Source: Empedobacter sp036647415
Lineage (GTDB): Bacteria > Bacteroidota > Bacteroidia > Flavobacteriales > Weeksellaceae
Assembly: GCF_036647415.1 (NCBI RefSeq)
Contig: NZ_JAVXKG010000011.1
Span: forward strand, 1-64,000
DNA: 64,000 nt
Direction of reading: 5' to 3'
In this document: one piece after another, positions 53,959 through 63,474 of the stretch
Position numbering within the stretch: position 1 is the stretch's first letter
Layout of the letters: the number at the start of each line of letters is the position of its first letter
The notes under the pieces: generated by a model
Told to the model about the DNA's origin: nothing
Database searches by the model: none
Seen by the model: only the letters and a program-made list of their open reading frames with translations
Program-made: the position numbers and the translations under genes

Positions 53959-54335
53959 ATATTATTCGTAAATATCTAAATTACACCAAAATAATTATAT
54001 TCGTATTTAATTCCTTGAGATATAATTTTACTTTGTGAAGAATAATGTCAAGTCATATTTTCTAAAAACTGCGAATAAGTAAAATGATAGATTATTTAAA
54101 AGTAGAAAAATTTGCTTTTTTTTGTTTCTATAAATTAAATAAAACCATTTTTTTTTTACAATAAAATATTGGCATAATTCTACTTGTCAATTCTACTTAT
54201 CTACCATTAATCTGTAAATTATAACAAACAATCTTCTAATTGTATAACTAATTTTTATTGATATTTTAGAAATTTGTAGTTAACATAAATATACGAAAAT
54301 TAAATTCGTAACTTACATTCACTCATTCAAAATAT
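53959..54335. other. Non-coding interval, promoter region of copper operon
   Basis: 377 AT-rich bases without a gene. No clear operator or perfect -7 box was seen. Confidence 0.35.
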
Positions 54336-54908
54336 ATGGAAAAAATAGCTAAATTATTCATTAAAAATATGGTTTGTCATCGTTGTAAAATTATGGTTGG
54401 ACGAATTTTGAAAATGAATAACATCGAAACAAATCATATCGAATTAGGTGAAGTTGAGCTTAAAAATCCAATTGATACAGATCAGTTAGAGATAGTTAGG
54501 AATGAACTAGAAGAGCTAGGTTTTGAATTGATTGATGATAAACGTAGCAAACTGATAGAGCAAATAAAAACCTTGATTATTCAGATTGTTCATCAAGAAA
54601 ATAACGAGCTTAAAGTGAATTTGTCCGATTATTTATCCAATCAAACGAAGATGGATTATAAATATATTTCAAATCTTTTTTCGGAAATGGAAGGGCAAAC
54701 GATTGAGAAATATTTTATTCAACAAAAGATAGAAAAAGTAAAAGAATTGATGGTTTATGATGAATTATCGTTGAGTGAAATTGCTTTTCAAATGAATTAT
54801 TCTAGTGTGGCACATCTTAGTGCGCAGTTCAAAAAAGTAACAGGTTTGACGCCATCGGTTTTCAAACAATTAAATCGCCATACACGTAAATCAATAGATA
54901 AAATCTAA
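54336..54908 (+). CDS. AraC-type copper sensor with N-terminal metal-binding Cys motif
   Basis: 190 aa. Residues about 5-70 resemble a small HMA fold with IKNMVCHRCKIMVGRIL (CxxC). Residues 85-185 are an AraC HTH pair (LSLSEIAFQMNYSSVAHLS type; KKVTGLTPSVFKQLNR). Combining a metallochaperone-like part with AraC suggests direct sensing of Cu(I) and control of the following genes, 12 bases downstream. Inference from order and family. Confidence 0.85.
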   Translation: MEKIAKLFIKNMVCHRCKIMVGRILKMNNIETNHIELGEVELKNPIDTDQLEIVRNELEELGFELIDDKRSKLIEQIKTLIIQIVHQENNELKVNLSDYLSNQTKMDYKYISNLFSEMEGQTIEKYFIQQKIEKVKELMVYDELSLSEIAFQMNYSSVAHLSAQFKKVTGLTPSVFKQLNRHTRKSIDKI

Positions 54909-54920
54909 AAACATAAACAG

Positions 54921-55739
54921 ATGAAAAAATATAAATTAGTTTTTTTTGCAAGTCTTTTTGCGTTTTCTGCAAATGCACAAATAAAAAATCAAGAAACACA
55001 GCAAGTTCAGGTAAACGCAAATTGTAATTCAGCTAAAAATAGTATAGAATTGGCTGGAAATCAAAAAAGAGTTTCCAAGGTTGAGTATAATTTAGCTTCA
55101 CAAACTGCAACAATTTCGTATGATAAAACCAAAACTTCTCAAAGCGAAATTTTAAAGAAAATTGCTCTTGCAGGTTTTGATAATGCTGAATATTTGGCAC
55201 CAGACGAAACTTATGCTAAGTTGGGAAAGGATTGTCAATATCCACGTGATAAAAAAATGCCAACGAATCATCAAGGAATGGATCATTCGCAGCACAATTC
55301 GGTAAAGACTTCACAAGTCAACCAATTATCCCATGTTTTTGATGCTTATTTTTCTTTGAAAGATGCGTTTGTAAAAGCAAATGAAAGTGAGGTTTCGAAA
55401 CAAATTAATAATTTTTCATCTTCGGTTTCTAAGGTAGAAATGGGAAAACTTTCGCATGAATCTCATATAGTTTGGATGAATGTTTTGACTGATTTAGAAA
55501 CAATTTCTAAACAAATTTCTACTGAAAAAAATATAGAAAAACAACGCGAATTATTTGCTAAATTTTCAGAACCGATGTACAAATTAGCCAAAGTTGCACA
55601 GTTAGATTATACCGTTTATTATCAAAATTGTCCGATGTTTAATGGTGGTTCTAATTGGTTGAGTAAAGAAGAAAATATTAAAAATCCATTTTATGGAAAT
55701 ATGATGTTGACATGTGGAAGCACTGTTGAAAAATTATAA
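54921..55739 (+). CDS. Periplasmic copper-handling protein (HMA-like plus DUF3347)
   Basis: 272 aa. Signal peptide 1-19; degenerate HMA-like domain about 25-95 (only one Cys, NANCNSAKNSIEL); His/Met linker (PTNHQGMDHSQHN); DUF3347 domain about 130-265 with the copper-ligand stretch YYQNCPMFNGGSNWLSKEEN and MMLTCG. DUF3347 proteins accompany CusB-type efflux; here no CusABC is present. It probably binds Cu(I) in the periplasm and passes it on. Confidence 0.82.
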   Translation: MKKYKLVFFASLFAFSANAQIKNQETQQVQVNANCNSAKNSIELAGNQKRVSKVEYNLASQTATISYDKTKTSQSEILKKIALAGFDNAEYLAPDETYAKLGKDCQYPRDKKMPTNHQGMDHSQHNSVKTSQVNQLSHVFDAYFSLKDAFVKANESEVSKQINNFSSSVSKVEMGKLSHESHIVWMNVLTDLETISKQISTEKNIEKQRELFAKFSEPMYKLAKVAQLDYTVYYQNCPMFNGGSNWLSKEENIKNPFYGNMMLTCGSTVEKL

Positions 55740-55763
55740 ATTAATTCTATAAAAAAATCATAA

Positions 55764-58421
55764 ATGGAAAATCATCAAATGCACCAACATTCTCCTGTTT
55801 ATAGTTGTCCAATGCACCCAGAAGTGATAGGTGACGAAGGAGAAAAATGTCCAAAATGCGGTATGTTTTTGGTAGAAGTATCCGAAAATGCAAATTCTGA
55901 AACGTCGTCTAATGAATCTAAATCAATAGATGATAACGCTTCATGTTCGCACAAAAAAGCGGAAGTTATTTCGGATGAATACTATTGTCCGATGCATTGC
56001 GAAGGAGATAAAACTTACGATAAACCAGGTAATTGTCCAGTTTGTGGTATGCATTTGATGAAAAAAGAAAATTCCGAAATTAAATCTACTGACGATCATA
56101 CTTCATGTTCGCATAAAAAACAAGAAATTAAAGAAACAGTAAAACACAATCACGCGAATTGTTCGCATGAGCAACACAATGCAAGTGAAACTGTATCTGC
56201 AACAGCTTCTAAAAAAGCGAATTCTGGCGATGTATATTATTGCCCGATGCATTGCGAAGGTGACAAAACTTACGATGAACCAGGCAATTGCCCAGTTTGT
56301 GGTATGCATTTGATTAAGGAAGAAAAACTGAGTTTGACAAATCAATATACGTGTCCAATGCACCCAGAAATCATCGAAGATCAACCTGGTTTTTGTCCGA
56401 TTTGTGGAATGGATTTAATTCCTATTGTACAAACCGATTCGGCGGATAATGTTTATTATCACACCCGAAAAATGTTCTGGATTTCGGTAATATTAACCGT
56501 TCCCATTTTTATTTTAGCAATGGGAGAAATGCTTCCTGGTAACCCAATTGGTAAAATCGTAAGCCCGCAAATATCGGCTTATATTCAGTTCGTACTGTGT
56601 TTACCAATTGTTTTTTATACCTGTTGGTCATTTTTTCAACGTGCTTGGGTTTCTTTCAAAACGTGGAATCTTAACATGTTTAGTTTAATCGGATTGGGTG
56701 CTGGTGCTGGTTTTTTGTATTCAGTAGTAGGTTTGTTTTTTCCGGATTTATTTCCTGCAGAATTCAAAACGCATCACGGTCAAGTGGCTTTGTATTTTGA
56801 GTCGGTAGCGGTGATTTTAACTTTGGTGATGTTGGGACAAATGTTGGAGGCGAAGGCGCATTCCAAAACCAATTCTGCCTTAAAAGAGTTGATTAAATTA
56901 TCTCCGAATGAAGCTTTTAGAATTGTTGATGGAAAAGAAGAAAAAGTAAGTATTGATCAAATTCAATTAGAAGATATTTTACGTGTAAAACCAGGAGATA
57001 AAGTTCCTGTTGATGGAATTATTGCCGAAGGTTTTGCAGATATTGACGAAAGTATGATTTCGGGAGAGCCGATTCCTGTCTCAAAAACGATTGATGATGA
57101 AGTGGTAGCAGGAACGATTAACGGAAGTAAAACGTTTTTGATGAAAGCAACCAAAGTAGGTGGCGAAACTTTATTGGCTCAAATCATCGATATGGTGAAC
57201 CAAGCAAGTAGAAGTCAAGCCCCGATTCAAAAAGTAGTCGATAAAATTTCAAAAATATTTGTTCCAACTGTAATGATTATTGCTTTGGTAACCTTCTTCG
57301 CATGGTGGATTTTTGGTAATGAAAATCGTATAGCTTTTGCAATTGCTAATGCTTTAGCGGTATTGATTGTGGCTTGTCCATGTGCTCTTGGTTTAGCTAC
57401 GCCGATGTCGGTAATGGTGGCTGTTGGTAAAGGTGCAAAAAATGGTGTTTTAGTGAAAAATGCTGAAGCTTTAGAACGTTTGAACAAAGTAACAACTTTG
57501 ACTATTGATAAAACAGGTACGATTACCGAAGGAAAACCTGCGGTGGTAAACATTATTCCGTTTGAAGGTGCGAATAAAAATGAAGTATTGTTATTGGCAG
57601 CGAGTATGAATCAAAACAGTGGACATCCATTGGCACAATCTTTTGTTCATGCGGCAGAAAAAGAGAACTTGAATTTACATTCTATTCAAAATTTTGAAGA
57701 TGTTGCAGGTAAAGGTGTAAAAGGTCAAGTTGATGGAAAAGAAGTGTATTTGGGTAATGAAGGATTGATGACGTTTGCGGCAATGGAAGTGCCGAAAGTT
57801 GATAGTACGAATACTTTGTCTTTCTTGGGTGTTAACGGTAAAGTGTTGGCTGCTTTTGAAATTTCTGACGAAATAAAAGCATCGTCTAAAGAAGCAATTC
57901 AAAAAATTAAAGACCAAAAAGTAGATGTGATAATGCTGACAGGTGACAACGAGCAAACTGCTCAGAAAGTTGCAAAAGAAGTCGGTATCGAACATTATAA
58001 AGCGAAAGTTTTACCACAAGATAAACTAAATACCATCAAAGATTTTCAAATCAAAGAACAAGTGGTAGCGATGGCTGGCGATGGAATTAATGATGCGCCT
58101 GCATTGGCTCAAGCTGATGTTTCGATTGCGATGGGAACAGGAACTGATGTTGCCATAGAAAGTGCTGATATTACCTTGTTGAAAGGTGATTTGATTGGCG
58201 TGTATAAAAGTATTGTATTGAGTCATAAAATGATGCAAAATATTAAAGAAAATTTAGTTTTCGCTTTCATTTATAATGTATTAGGAATTCCGGTTGCAGC
58301 AGGATTATTATATCCATTCTTTGGGATTTTATTATCGCCAATGTTGGCTGCCGCTGCGATGAGCTTGAGTTCGGTATCGGTGATTTTAAACGCCGCTCGA
58401 TTGAATAGAGCAAAGATTTAG
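55764..58421 (+). CDS. copA: Copper-exporting P1B-type ATPase with four N-terminal metal-binding domains
   Basis: 885 aa. Four small heavy-metal-binding modules: YSCPMHPEV...CPKCGM (13-39), YYCPMHCEG...CPVCGM (about 75-100 and 154-180, near copies), YTCPMHPEI...CPICGM (about 191-217), with His/Cys-rich linkers (ASCSHKKAE, KHNHANCSHEQHN). Core: SGEPIPV near 432, membrane CPC (VACPCALGLATP) near 538, DKTGT near 582, GDGINDAPAL, last segments with NxxxxxxPVAAG. Exports Cu(I) from the cytoplasm. The repeated middle modules look like a recent internal duplication. Confidence 0.93.
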   Translation: MENHQMHQHSPVYSCPMHPEVIGDEGEKCPKCGMFLVEVSENANSETSSNESKSIDDNASCSHKKAEVISDEYYCPMHCEGDKTYDKPGNCPVCGMHLMKKENSEIKSTDDHTSCSHKKQEIKETVKHNHANCSHEQHNASETVSATASKKANSGDVYYCPMHCEGDKTYDEPGNCPVCGMHLIKEEKLSLTNQYTCPMHPEIIEDQPGFCPICGMDLIPIVQTDSADNVYYHTRKMFWISVILTVPIFILAMGEMLPGNPIGKIVSPQISAYIQFVLCLPIVFYTCWSFFQRAWVSFKTWNLNMFSLIGLGAGAGFLYSVVGLFFPDLFPAEFKTHHGQVALYFESVAVILTLVMLGQMLEAKAHSKTNSALKELIKLSPNEAFRIVDGKEEKVSIDQIQLEDILRVKPGDKVPVDGIIAEGFADIDESMISGEPIPVSKTIDDEVVAGTINGSKTFLMKATKVGGETLLAQIIDMVNQASRSQAPIQKVVDKISKIFVPTVMIIALVTFFAWWIFGNENRIAFAIANALAVLIVACPCALGLATPMSVMVAVGKGAKNGVLVKNAEALERLNKVTTLTIDKTGTITEGKPAVVNIIPFEGANKNEVLLLAASMNQNSGHPLAQSFVHAAEKENLNLHSIQNFEDVAGKGVKGQVDGKEVYLGNEGLMTFAAMEVPKVDSTNTLSFLGVNGKVLAAFEISDEIKASSKEAIQKIKDQKVDVIMLTGDNEQTAQKVAKEVGIEHYKAKVLPQDKLNTIKDFQIKEQVVAMAGDGINDAPALAQADVSIAMGTGTDVAIESADITLLKGDLIGVYKSIVLSHKMMQNIKENLVFAFIYNVLGIPVAAGLLYPFFGILLSPMLAAAAMSLSSVSVILNAARLNRAKI

Positions 58422-58465
58422 ATTTAGTATAAAAGTGATGTTAATAAAAAATAAAAATTGAAATA

Positions 58466-58900
58466 ATGAAAAATGTAAGATTGATTTTAGGAATTACAAT
58501 TTTATCATCTTTAGTATTGATTTCTTGTCAAAATAAAGAAAAAGAATCAACCAAAGAAATTTCTCACATAGAAATTAATCAACCAAATAATATTAATTCT
58601 ATATCAGAATTAGTATATAATATTGGAGATAAAGTTCCTAATAAACAGGTTTGCATGGTGAATAATGCGTACATGGGAAAAGACCAATTAGAAGTACCAC
58701 ATGATGGTAAAACTTATTATGGTTGCTGCAATATGTGTGTAGAAAGAATTCCGAATGATGAAACTGCACGAACAGCTAAAGATCCATTTTCTGGTAAAAG
58801 TGTGGATAAATCTGAAGCATATATCGTTTTGAAAGATAAGGCTGGTAATGTAGATTATTTTGAGAATGAAGCAAATTATAAAAAATATAATCAACAATAA
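58466..58900 (+). CDS. Metal-binding lipoprotein (TRASH/YHS-like)
   Basis: 144 aa. Lipobox LVLISC at about residue 21. Then VPNKQVCMVNNAYMG and TYYGCCNMCVERIP, a Cys set (C...GCCxMC) like that of TRASH or YHS metal-binding domains, then DKSEAYIVL. Presumed periplasmic copper chaperone or buffer; context between CopA and the multicopper oxidase supports that. Exact family name uncertain. Confidence 0.8.
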   Translation: MKNVRLILGITILSSLVLISCQNKEKESTKEISHIEINQPNNINSISELVYNIGDKVPNKQVCMVNNAYMGKDQLEVPHDGKTYYGCCNMCVERIPNDETARTAKDPFSGKSVDKSEAYIVLKDKAGNVDYFENEANYKKYNQQ

Positions 58901-58910
58901 TTCATTGAAG

Positions 58911-61151
58911 ATGAGGAAATTTTTGTGTTTAACATTTGTACTATCAACATTTGTTGTTTTCGCTCAGAAACGAGTAGAATATGATTTGTATGTTCGTGAT
59001 ACAATTGTAAATTTTGCGGGTAAAGAAAAACGTGCAATTTCGGTAAATGGACAAATTCCGATGCCAACGTTAGAGTTTACAGAAGGCGATACCGCTGTGA
59101 TTCGTGTGCATAATGAGTTGAAAGAAGATACGTCTTTGCATTGGCATGGCGTGTGGTTGCCGAACAAGGAAGATGGTGTACCGATGTTAACGCAAATGGG
59201 AATAAAACCAGGTACAATATATACCTATACTTTTCCGATTATTCAAAATGGTACGCATTGGTATCACAGTCATTCAGGTTATCAGGAGCAGATTGGGATG
59301 TATGGTTCGATGATTTTTAAGAAACGAAAAAATGATCCAACTTTCCGAAAAGGAATAGACGATATTCCCTTTGAAACAGTGATGTTGAGCGAATGGACGA
59401 ATTTAAAACCTGAAAATATTCAGCGAATGTTGCATAATGCAAACGATTGGGCGGGAATCAAAAAAGGTTCTACGCAAAGTTATGCAGAAGCGATACGAGA
59501 AGGTCATTTTAAAACAAAGTTAACTAACGAATGGAAACGTATGTTGGCAATGGATGTGAGTGATGTTTATTATGATAAATTCTTGATAAATGGGGCGAAT
59601 GAAAGTCAATTAAAACAATATAAAGCGGGCGATAAAGTACGTTTACGAATTTCAAATGGTGGTGCGTCGTCTTATTTTTGGTTGCGTTTTGCAGGTGGAA
59701 AAATGACCGTTGTTGCAAATGATGGAAATGATGTAGAGCCTTTGGAAGTTGATCGTTTAATAATCGGTGTTTCCGAAACGTATGATGTGGTGGTAACAAT
59801 TCCCGAAGATGGTTTTTCTTACGAATTTCAAGCAACTCCAGAAGATAGAACAGCTTCAGCTTCTTTATTTATTGGGAATGGAAAAAAGCAATTGATAGAG
59901 CCACTTCCTAAATTGAAATATTTTGAAGGAATGAAAATGATGAATGATATGATGAATTTAGATGGTTCGATGAATGATATGGGAATGAAAATGAGCTTGC
60001 AACAAATGGATATGAACACCGTGATGTATCCAGAAATTACAGGCGAATCGAAAAAGAAATCGAACAAATCAAAGAAAGATTCTACTGAAAATAATCAAGA
60101 AATGGATCATTCAAATCATTCAAATTCAACTTCTGATATTGTAACATTGAATTATGGAATGTTAAAATCGCCAGATAATACAGAACTTCCAAAAGATGCT
60201 CCTGTAAAAGAAATGCGTTTTGAATTGACAGGAAATATGAGTCGTTATGTGTGGAGTATGGACAATAAAGTTTTCTCAGAATCGGATAAAATTCCAGTCA
60301 AAAAAGGCGAAGTTTTACGCATTACGTTGTACAATAATTCGATGATGCGTCATCCGATGCATTTACATGGTTTCGATTTCCGTGTCATCAATAAAAATGG
60401 AGAATATTCGCCGCTGAAAAACGTGTTAGATATTATGCCAATGGAAACAAATGTGATAGAATTTGAAGCAAATGCAGAAGGTGATTGGTTTTTTCATTGC
60501 CATATTTTGTATCATATGATGGGAGGAATGAACCGCGTTTTTGAAGTAGGCGATTACAAAAATCCGTTGTTACCAAATAAAAAACATGCTTACAAAATGT
60601 TACAAATGGAAAGTAATATGAAACATTTTATGATAGAAAATGATTTTGCAACAAATGGTAATGATGGTATGTTGATGGTACAAGATGCGCGTTGGGCATT
60701 GACTTCGGAGTGGAGTTTGGGTTATAAACCAATGCATGGTTACGAAGTTGAAACACATTTGGGACGTTATTTCGGAAGAAATCAATGGTTTCAGGCATTT
60801 ATTGGTTTCGATTGGAATCAGCATAAAATGGACAATGAACATGGAAATGTCGAAAAAAATATTTTTGGACAAGATACCGAAAGAAACAAAGGCTTATTTA
60901 GTGCAGGTTTTGTGTACAAATTGCCAATGTTGGTCGATTTTCAAGCAGAGGTTTATCACACAGGAAAAGTTCGTTTGCAGTTTATGCGCGAAGATATTCC
61001 AATTTCGAAACGTGTTCGTGCCGGAGTTATGTGGAATACAGACAAAGAATATATGGGCGAATTGAGCTATATTCTGAATAAAAATATGCACATCAGAACG
61101 CATTACGACAGCGATATGGGATTCGGTGTTGGTTTGCGATTAGTATATTAA
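58911..61151 (+). CDS. Multicopper oxidase fused to a CopB-like barrel domain
   Basis: 746 aa from ATG 58911 (reading further upstream would overlap the lipoprotein end). Signal peptide 1-18. Cupredoxin copper ligands: LHWHG near 76, HWYHSHSG near 115, HPMHLHG near 481, HCHILYHMMGGM near 528. A Met-rich loop (MKMMNDMMNLDGSMNDMGMK) is the Cu(I) site expected of cuprous oxidases (CopA/CueO type). Residues about 570-746 add strands like the outer-membrane CopB barrel (VETHLGRYFGRNQWFQAFIG). Oxidises Cu(I) in the periplasm; the fusion would tether it to the outer membrane. Confidence 0.9.
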   Translation: MRKFLCLTFVLSTFVVFAQKRVEYDLYVRDTIVNFAGKEKRAISVNGQIPMPTLEFTEGDTAVIRVHNELKEDTSLHWHGVWLPNKEDGVPMLTQMGIKPGTIYTYTFPIIQNGTHWYHSHSGYQEQIGMYGSMIFKKRKNDPTFRKGIDDIPFETVMLSEWTNLKPENIQRMLHNANDWAGIKKGSTQSYAEAIREGHFKTKLTNEWKRMLAMDVSDVYYDKFLINGANESQLKQYKAGDKVRLRISNGGASSYFWLRFAGGKMTVVANDGNDVEPLEVDRLIIGVSETYDVVVTIPEDGFSYEFQATPEDRTASASLFIGNGKKQLIEPLPKLKYFEGMKMMNDMMNLDGSMNDMGMKMSLQQMDMNTVMYPEITGESKKKSNKSKKDSTENNQEMDHSNHSNSTSDIVTLNYGMLKSPDNTELPKDAPVKEMRFELTGNMSRYVWSMDNKVFSESDKIPVKKGEVLRITLYNNSMMRHPMHLHGFDFRVINKNGEYSPLKNVLDIMPMETNVIEFEANAEGDWFFHCHILYHMMGGMNRVFEVGDYKNPLLPNKKHAYKMLQMESNMKHFMIENDFATNGNDGMLMVQDARWALTSEWSLGYKPMHGYEVETHLGRYFGRNQWFQAFIGFDWNQHKMDNEHGNVEKNIFGQDTERNKGLFSAGFVYKLPMLVDFQAEVYHTGKVRLQFMREDIPISKRVRAGVMWNTDKEYMGELSYILNKNMHIRTHYDSDMGFGVGLRLVY

Positions 61152-61156
61152 GAATA

Positions 61157-61187
61157 AAAAAACGGATAAATTTTTATCCGTTTTTTT
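61157..61187 (+). terminator. Terminator of the copper operon
   Basis: AACGGATAAA, short loop, TTTATCCGTT followed by T run. Confidence 0.85.
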
Positions 61188-61198
61188 GTGCGTTATAT

Positions 61199-61450
61199 TT
61201 ATTCTTTTACAGTATCTTCTTCAGAGATTTCGTCTACAACAAGTGTAAATTTCATCGACTTTTTTGGATATTGAGTCAAACTAATATCACTACGATTATT
61301 AATGATAGAATTGATAAGCACTGTATCGCCAACCTTAAATTTTGCAACAGTTAATTTGTAATCTAATAAATAAGGACCACAAAAATAATTACCATTTTCA
61401 TCCTTCTCAATTACACCTCTATAAATTCCTTCTTTCGTTTCTTTCGACAT
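61199..61450 (-). CDS. Small conserved protein, 83 aa
   Basis: Soluble and beta-rich with no recognised family. GIYRGVIEKDENGNYFCGPYL and FKVGDTVLINSIINN suggest a small OB- or SH3-like barrel. Found convergent to the copper operon; no link to copper is implied. Confidence 0.65.
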   Translation of the reverse strand: MSKETKEGIYRGVIEKDENGNYFCGPYLLDYKLTVAKFKVGDTVLINSIINNRSDISLTQYPKKSMKFTLVVDEISEEDTVKE

Positions 61451-61565
61451 ACATTTTATTTAAAGTGGAAAGGTACAAATAGAAATTGCAATTATGTTTG
61501 ACTTTGATTAAAAAGATGAATTACTTCGTCAAAAAGAGGTATTTATTAACATTAAATAAAACAAA

Positions 61566-61594
61566 AATAGCATTTCTGTAAGAAATGCTATTTT
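61566..61594 (-). terminator. Terminator of the barrel-protein gene
   Basis: AAATAGCATTTC, 5-base loop, GAAATGCTATTT. Confidence 0.85.
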
Positions 61595-61616
61595 ATATTA
61601 TTAGAATTTATATTGT

Positions 61617-62801
61617 TTAGAATTTAAAAATATCATACGTTAATCTTAAACTAAAAAGATTAAAATTACCTCTTAAATTTTGACCAGAGATGAATCTATT
61701 GTTTGTGAAATACCTTACATCAAAACCCAAATTATTGTATTTATATCCTATACCATATACAAAATTCGCAGCAACATTTCTTTCGTATGTATCAGAATAA
61801 TTGGCATAATTTTGAGTAAAATCTTCTGTTAAAACAGGGTTAATTATAGAAGTATTAATTCCTAAACTTACAAAAAATCGAGACCCATCGTTTATATACA
61901 TATAATGTCTGGCATTAAGAAGAACTTGTATTTCAGAAAGCTTAATATTAACATTATTGTATACAGTTCCAGTTGAATGAGATTCTATATTAATATAATT
62001 TAAATCAGCGTTTAATGACCATTTATTGTTATTGATAGGTAAAAAATATTCTAATCCTAAAGTAGCGCCAAATGAAGATCCATCGTTTGTGCTAGATACA
62101 TTATAATCTCTAGTTTCAATACTAAAATCAGGTGTGTTCATTGCAATACCAGCTGTAATTCTAAATTTCTTAGTATTTCTAATTTTACTATCCTTGGTGT
62201 CTTTTTTGACAAAATTTTTACATGAAGAATATTTGTCAATAAATCGTGTTAATTCATTTGTAGTATAATTAACACTATATTTTAAATTTCCACATGAGAA
62301 ATTCTTAGAAAGTGTATTTTGGTAAGTATTTTTATAAATAGTTTTTCCAGACGAATCAATATAATATCTTTTGTATAATAACAGTTCTAATGGAGAATTG
62401 TTGATAGAATAAAAGTAATTATTGAAATCATCAGATTTATAGCTGTACAATTTAACTTCTCCATCATATTCTTCTTTCAAGAAAACAGTTCTATTGTCAA
62501 AAATAAAGTTTGGGTCTTTTGATATATTATTTATTTTTTGAGAAGAAACTTCTAAATTTCCTGTATAGCGAATATATTTTTTATCATTTACACTAAATTC
62601 TTTAACATCTTTTATAGGTAAAGCCTTTTCGATATTATCAACTTTTATTATAATTTCTGAGGGAGAATTTAGCCAATCTAAATCTTTAATAAGGACTTGA
62701 TGTGAAGTATCTTTATTATCGATATAAGTTCCTTCACTAAATGTTACTTGACCATATAGAGGTATAGTCATTAATAAAATAAAAAATAAAATGTTTTTCA
62801 T
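61617..62801 (-). CDS. Outer-membrane beta-barrel protein, 394 aa
   Basis: ATG 62801 (MKNILFFILLMTIPLYGQ, signal peptide) is chosen: the -7 box at 62821-62828 lies inside any longer reading. The N-terminal half (about 18-200) is a soluble periplasmic or surface part (VLIKDLDWLNSPSEIIIKV), the C-terminal half a barrel (ITAGIAMNTPDFSIET ... FSLRLTYDIFKF). Similar to flavobacterial 'tRNA-modification-like' leader plus PorT/OmpW barrels only in shape; function unknown. Confidence 0.78.
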   Translation of the reverse strand: MKNILFFILLMTIPLYGQVTFSEGTYIDNKDTSHQVLIKDLDWLNSPSEIIIKVDNIEKALPIKDVKEFSVNDKKYIRYTGNLEVSSQKINNISKDPNFIFDNRTVFLKEEYDGEVKLYSYKSDDFNNYFYSINNSPLELLLYKRYYIDSSGKTIYKNTYQNTLSKNFSCGNLKYSVNYTTNELTRFIDKYSSCKNFVKKDTKDSKIRNTKKFRITAGIAMNTPDFSIETRDYNVSSTNDGSSFGATLGLEYFLPINNNKWSLNADLNYINIESHSTGTVYNNVNIKLSEIQVLLNARHYMYINDGSRFFVSLGINTSIINPVLTEDFTQNYANYSDTYERNVAANFVYGIGYKYNNLGFDVRYFTNNRFISGQNLRGNFNLFSLRLTYDIFKF

Positions 62802-62820
62802 ATATAATATTGTATAAGAG

Positions 62821-62828
62821 CAAATATA
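62821..62828 (-). promoter_or_regulatory. -7 box TATATTTG for the barrel-protein gene
   Basis: Perfect TAnnTTTG on the minus strand, 19 bases before ATG 62801. Confidence 0.6.
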
Positions 62829-62884
62829 TGAAAAAGACAGCAATTTTTAGATTTAACTAAAAATGCTGTCATAAAATTGTTCTG

Positions 62885-63472
62885 TTATTTATTAATTTTC
62901 AATTCATTGATAAAATCTTCAACATCTTTTCCAGAATAATCTGCCATTCCTACTGTTGTATGCGCAATATTTCCTTCTTTATCTAAGATTACGGTTGTAG
63001 GTAAAGAACCATTAAAAAAATCTTTTGGAATATCAGAATTTGGATAAACAACTGGCAACGATAATTTTTTACGAGCCATAAATTTTGCCACTTTTTCACG
63101 TTTTCCTTCAACTTCTACGGTCAAAATAACGACATCTTTATCGTCTTTAAATTTATCATATAAAACCTGTATTGTAGGCATTTCTGCAATACAAGGAGGA
63201 CACCAAGTTGCCCAAAAGTTCATAAAAACAACTTTACCTTTCAAATCATCCAGCGAAACAGCTTTTCCGTCAGCATCTACCATGTCGAATTTATAATTTG
63301 CCTCTGCAACAGTTTTTGGTTGATTATTTAGTGAATCTATTTTTTCTAATTTTGGTTGAAATAAACCTATTTTCATTAAACCTTGTTGCATCATTGCTTT
63401 TGCTTCTGGCACAAAAAGTAAAACCAAAGCTAATGCTCCTACAATTATTGTAGAATAATTTCTTTTTATCAT
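62885..63472 (-). CDS. TlpA-like thiol-disulfide oxidoreductase
   Basis: 195 aa from ATG 63472. One N-terminal membrane anchor (TIIVGALALVLLFVPEA), then a thioredoxin fold with FWATWCPPCIAEMPTIQ (CxxC) and the cis-Pro loop SLPTTVILD. Periplasm-facing reductase, perhaps for cytochrome c maturation or copper-site assembly. It follows the partial membrane-protein gene by 2 bases, so one operon. Confidence 0.92.
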   Translation of the reverse strand: MIKRNYSTIIVGALALVLLFVPEAKAMMQQGLMKIGLFQPKLEKIDSLNNQPKTVAEANYKFDMVDADGKAVSLDDLKGKVVFMNFWATWCPPCIAEMPTIQVLYDKFKDDKDVVILTVEVEGKREKVAKFMARKKLSLPVVYPNSDIPKDFFNGSLPTTVILDKEGNIAHTTVGMADYSGKDVEDFINELKINK

Positions 63473-63474
63473 TG

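Noticed and set aside
56103..58238. Several minus-strand frames within the CopA gene
   Set aside because: Shadows of a well-supported gene on the other strand.
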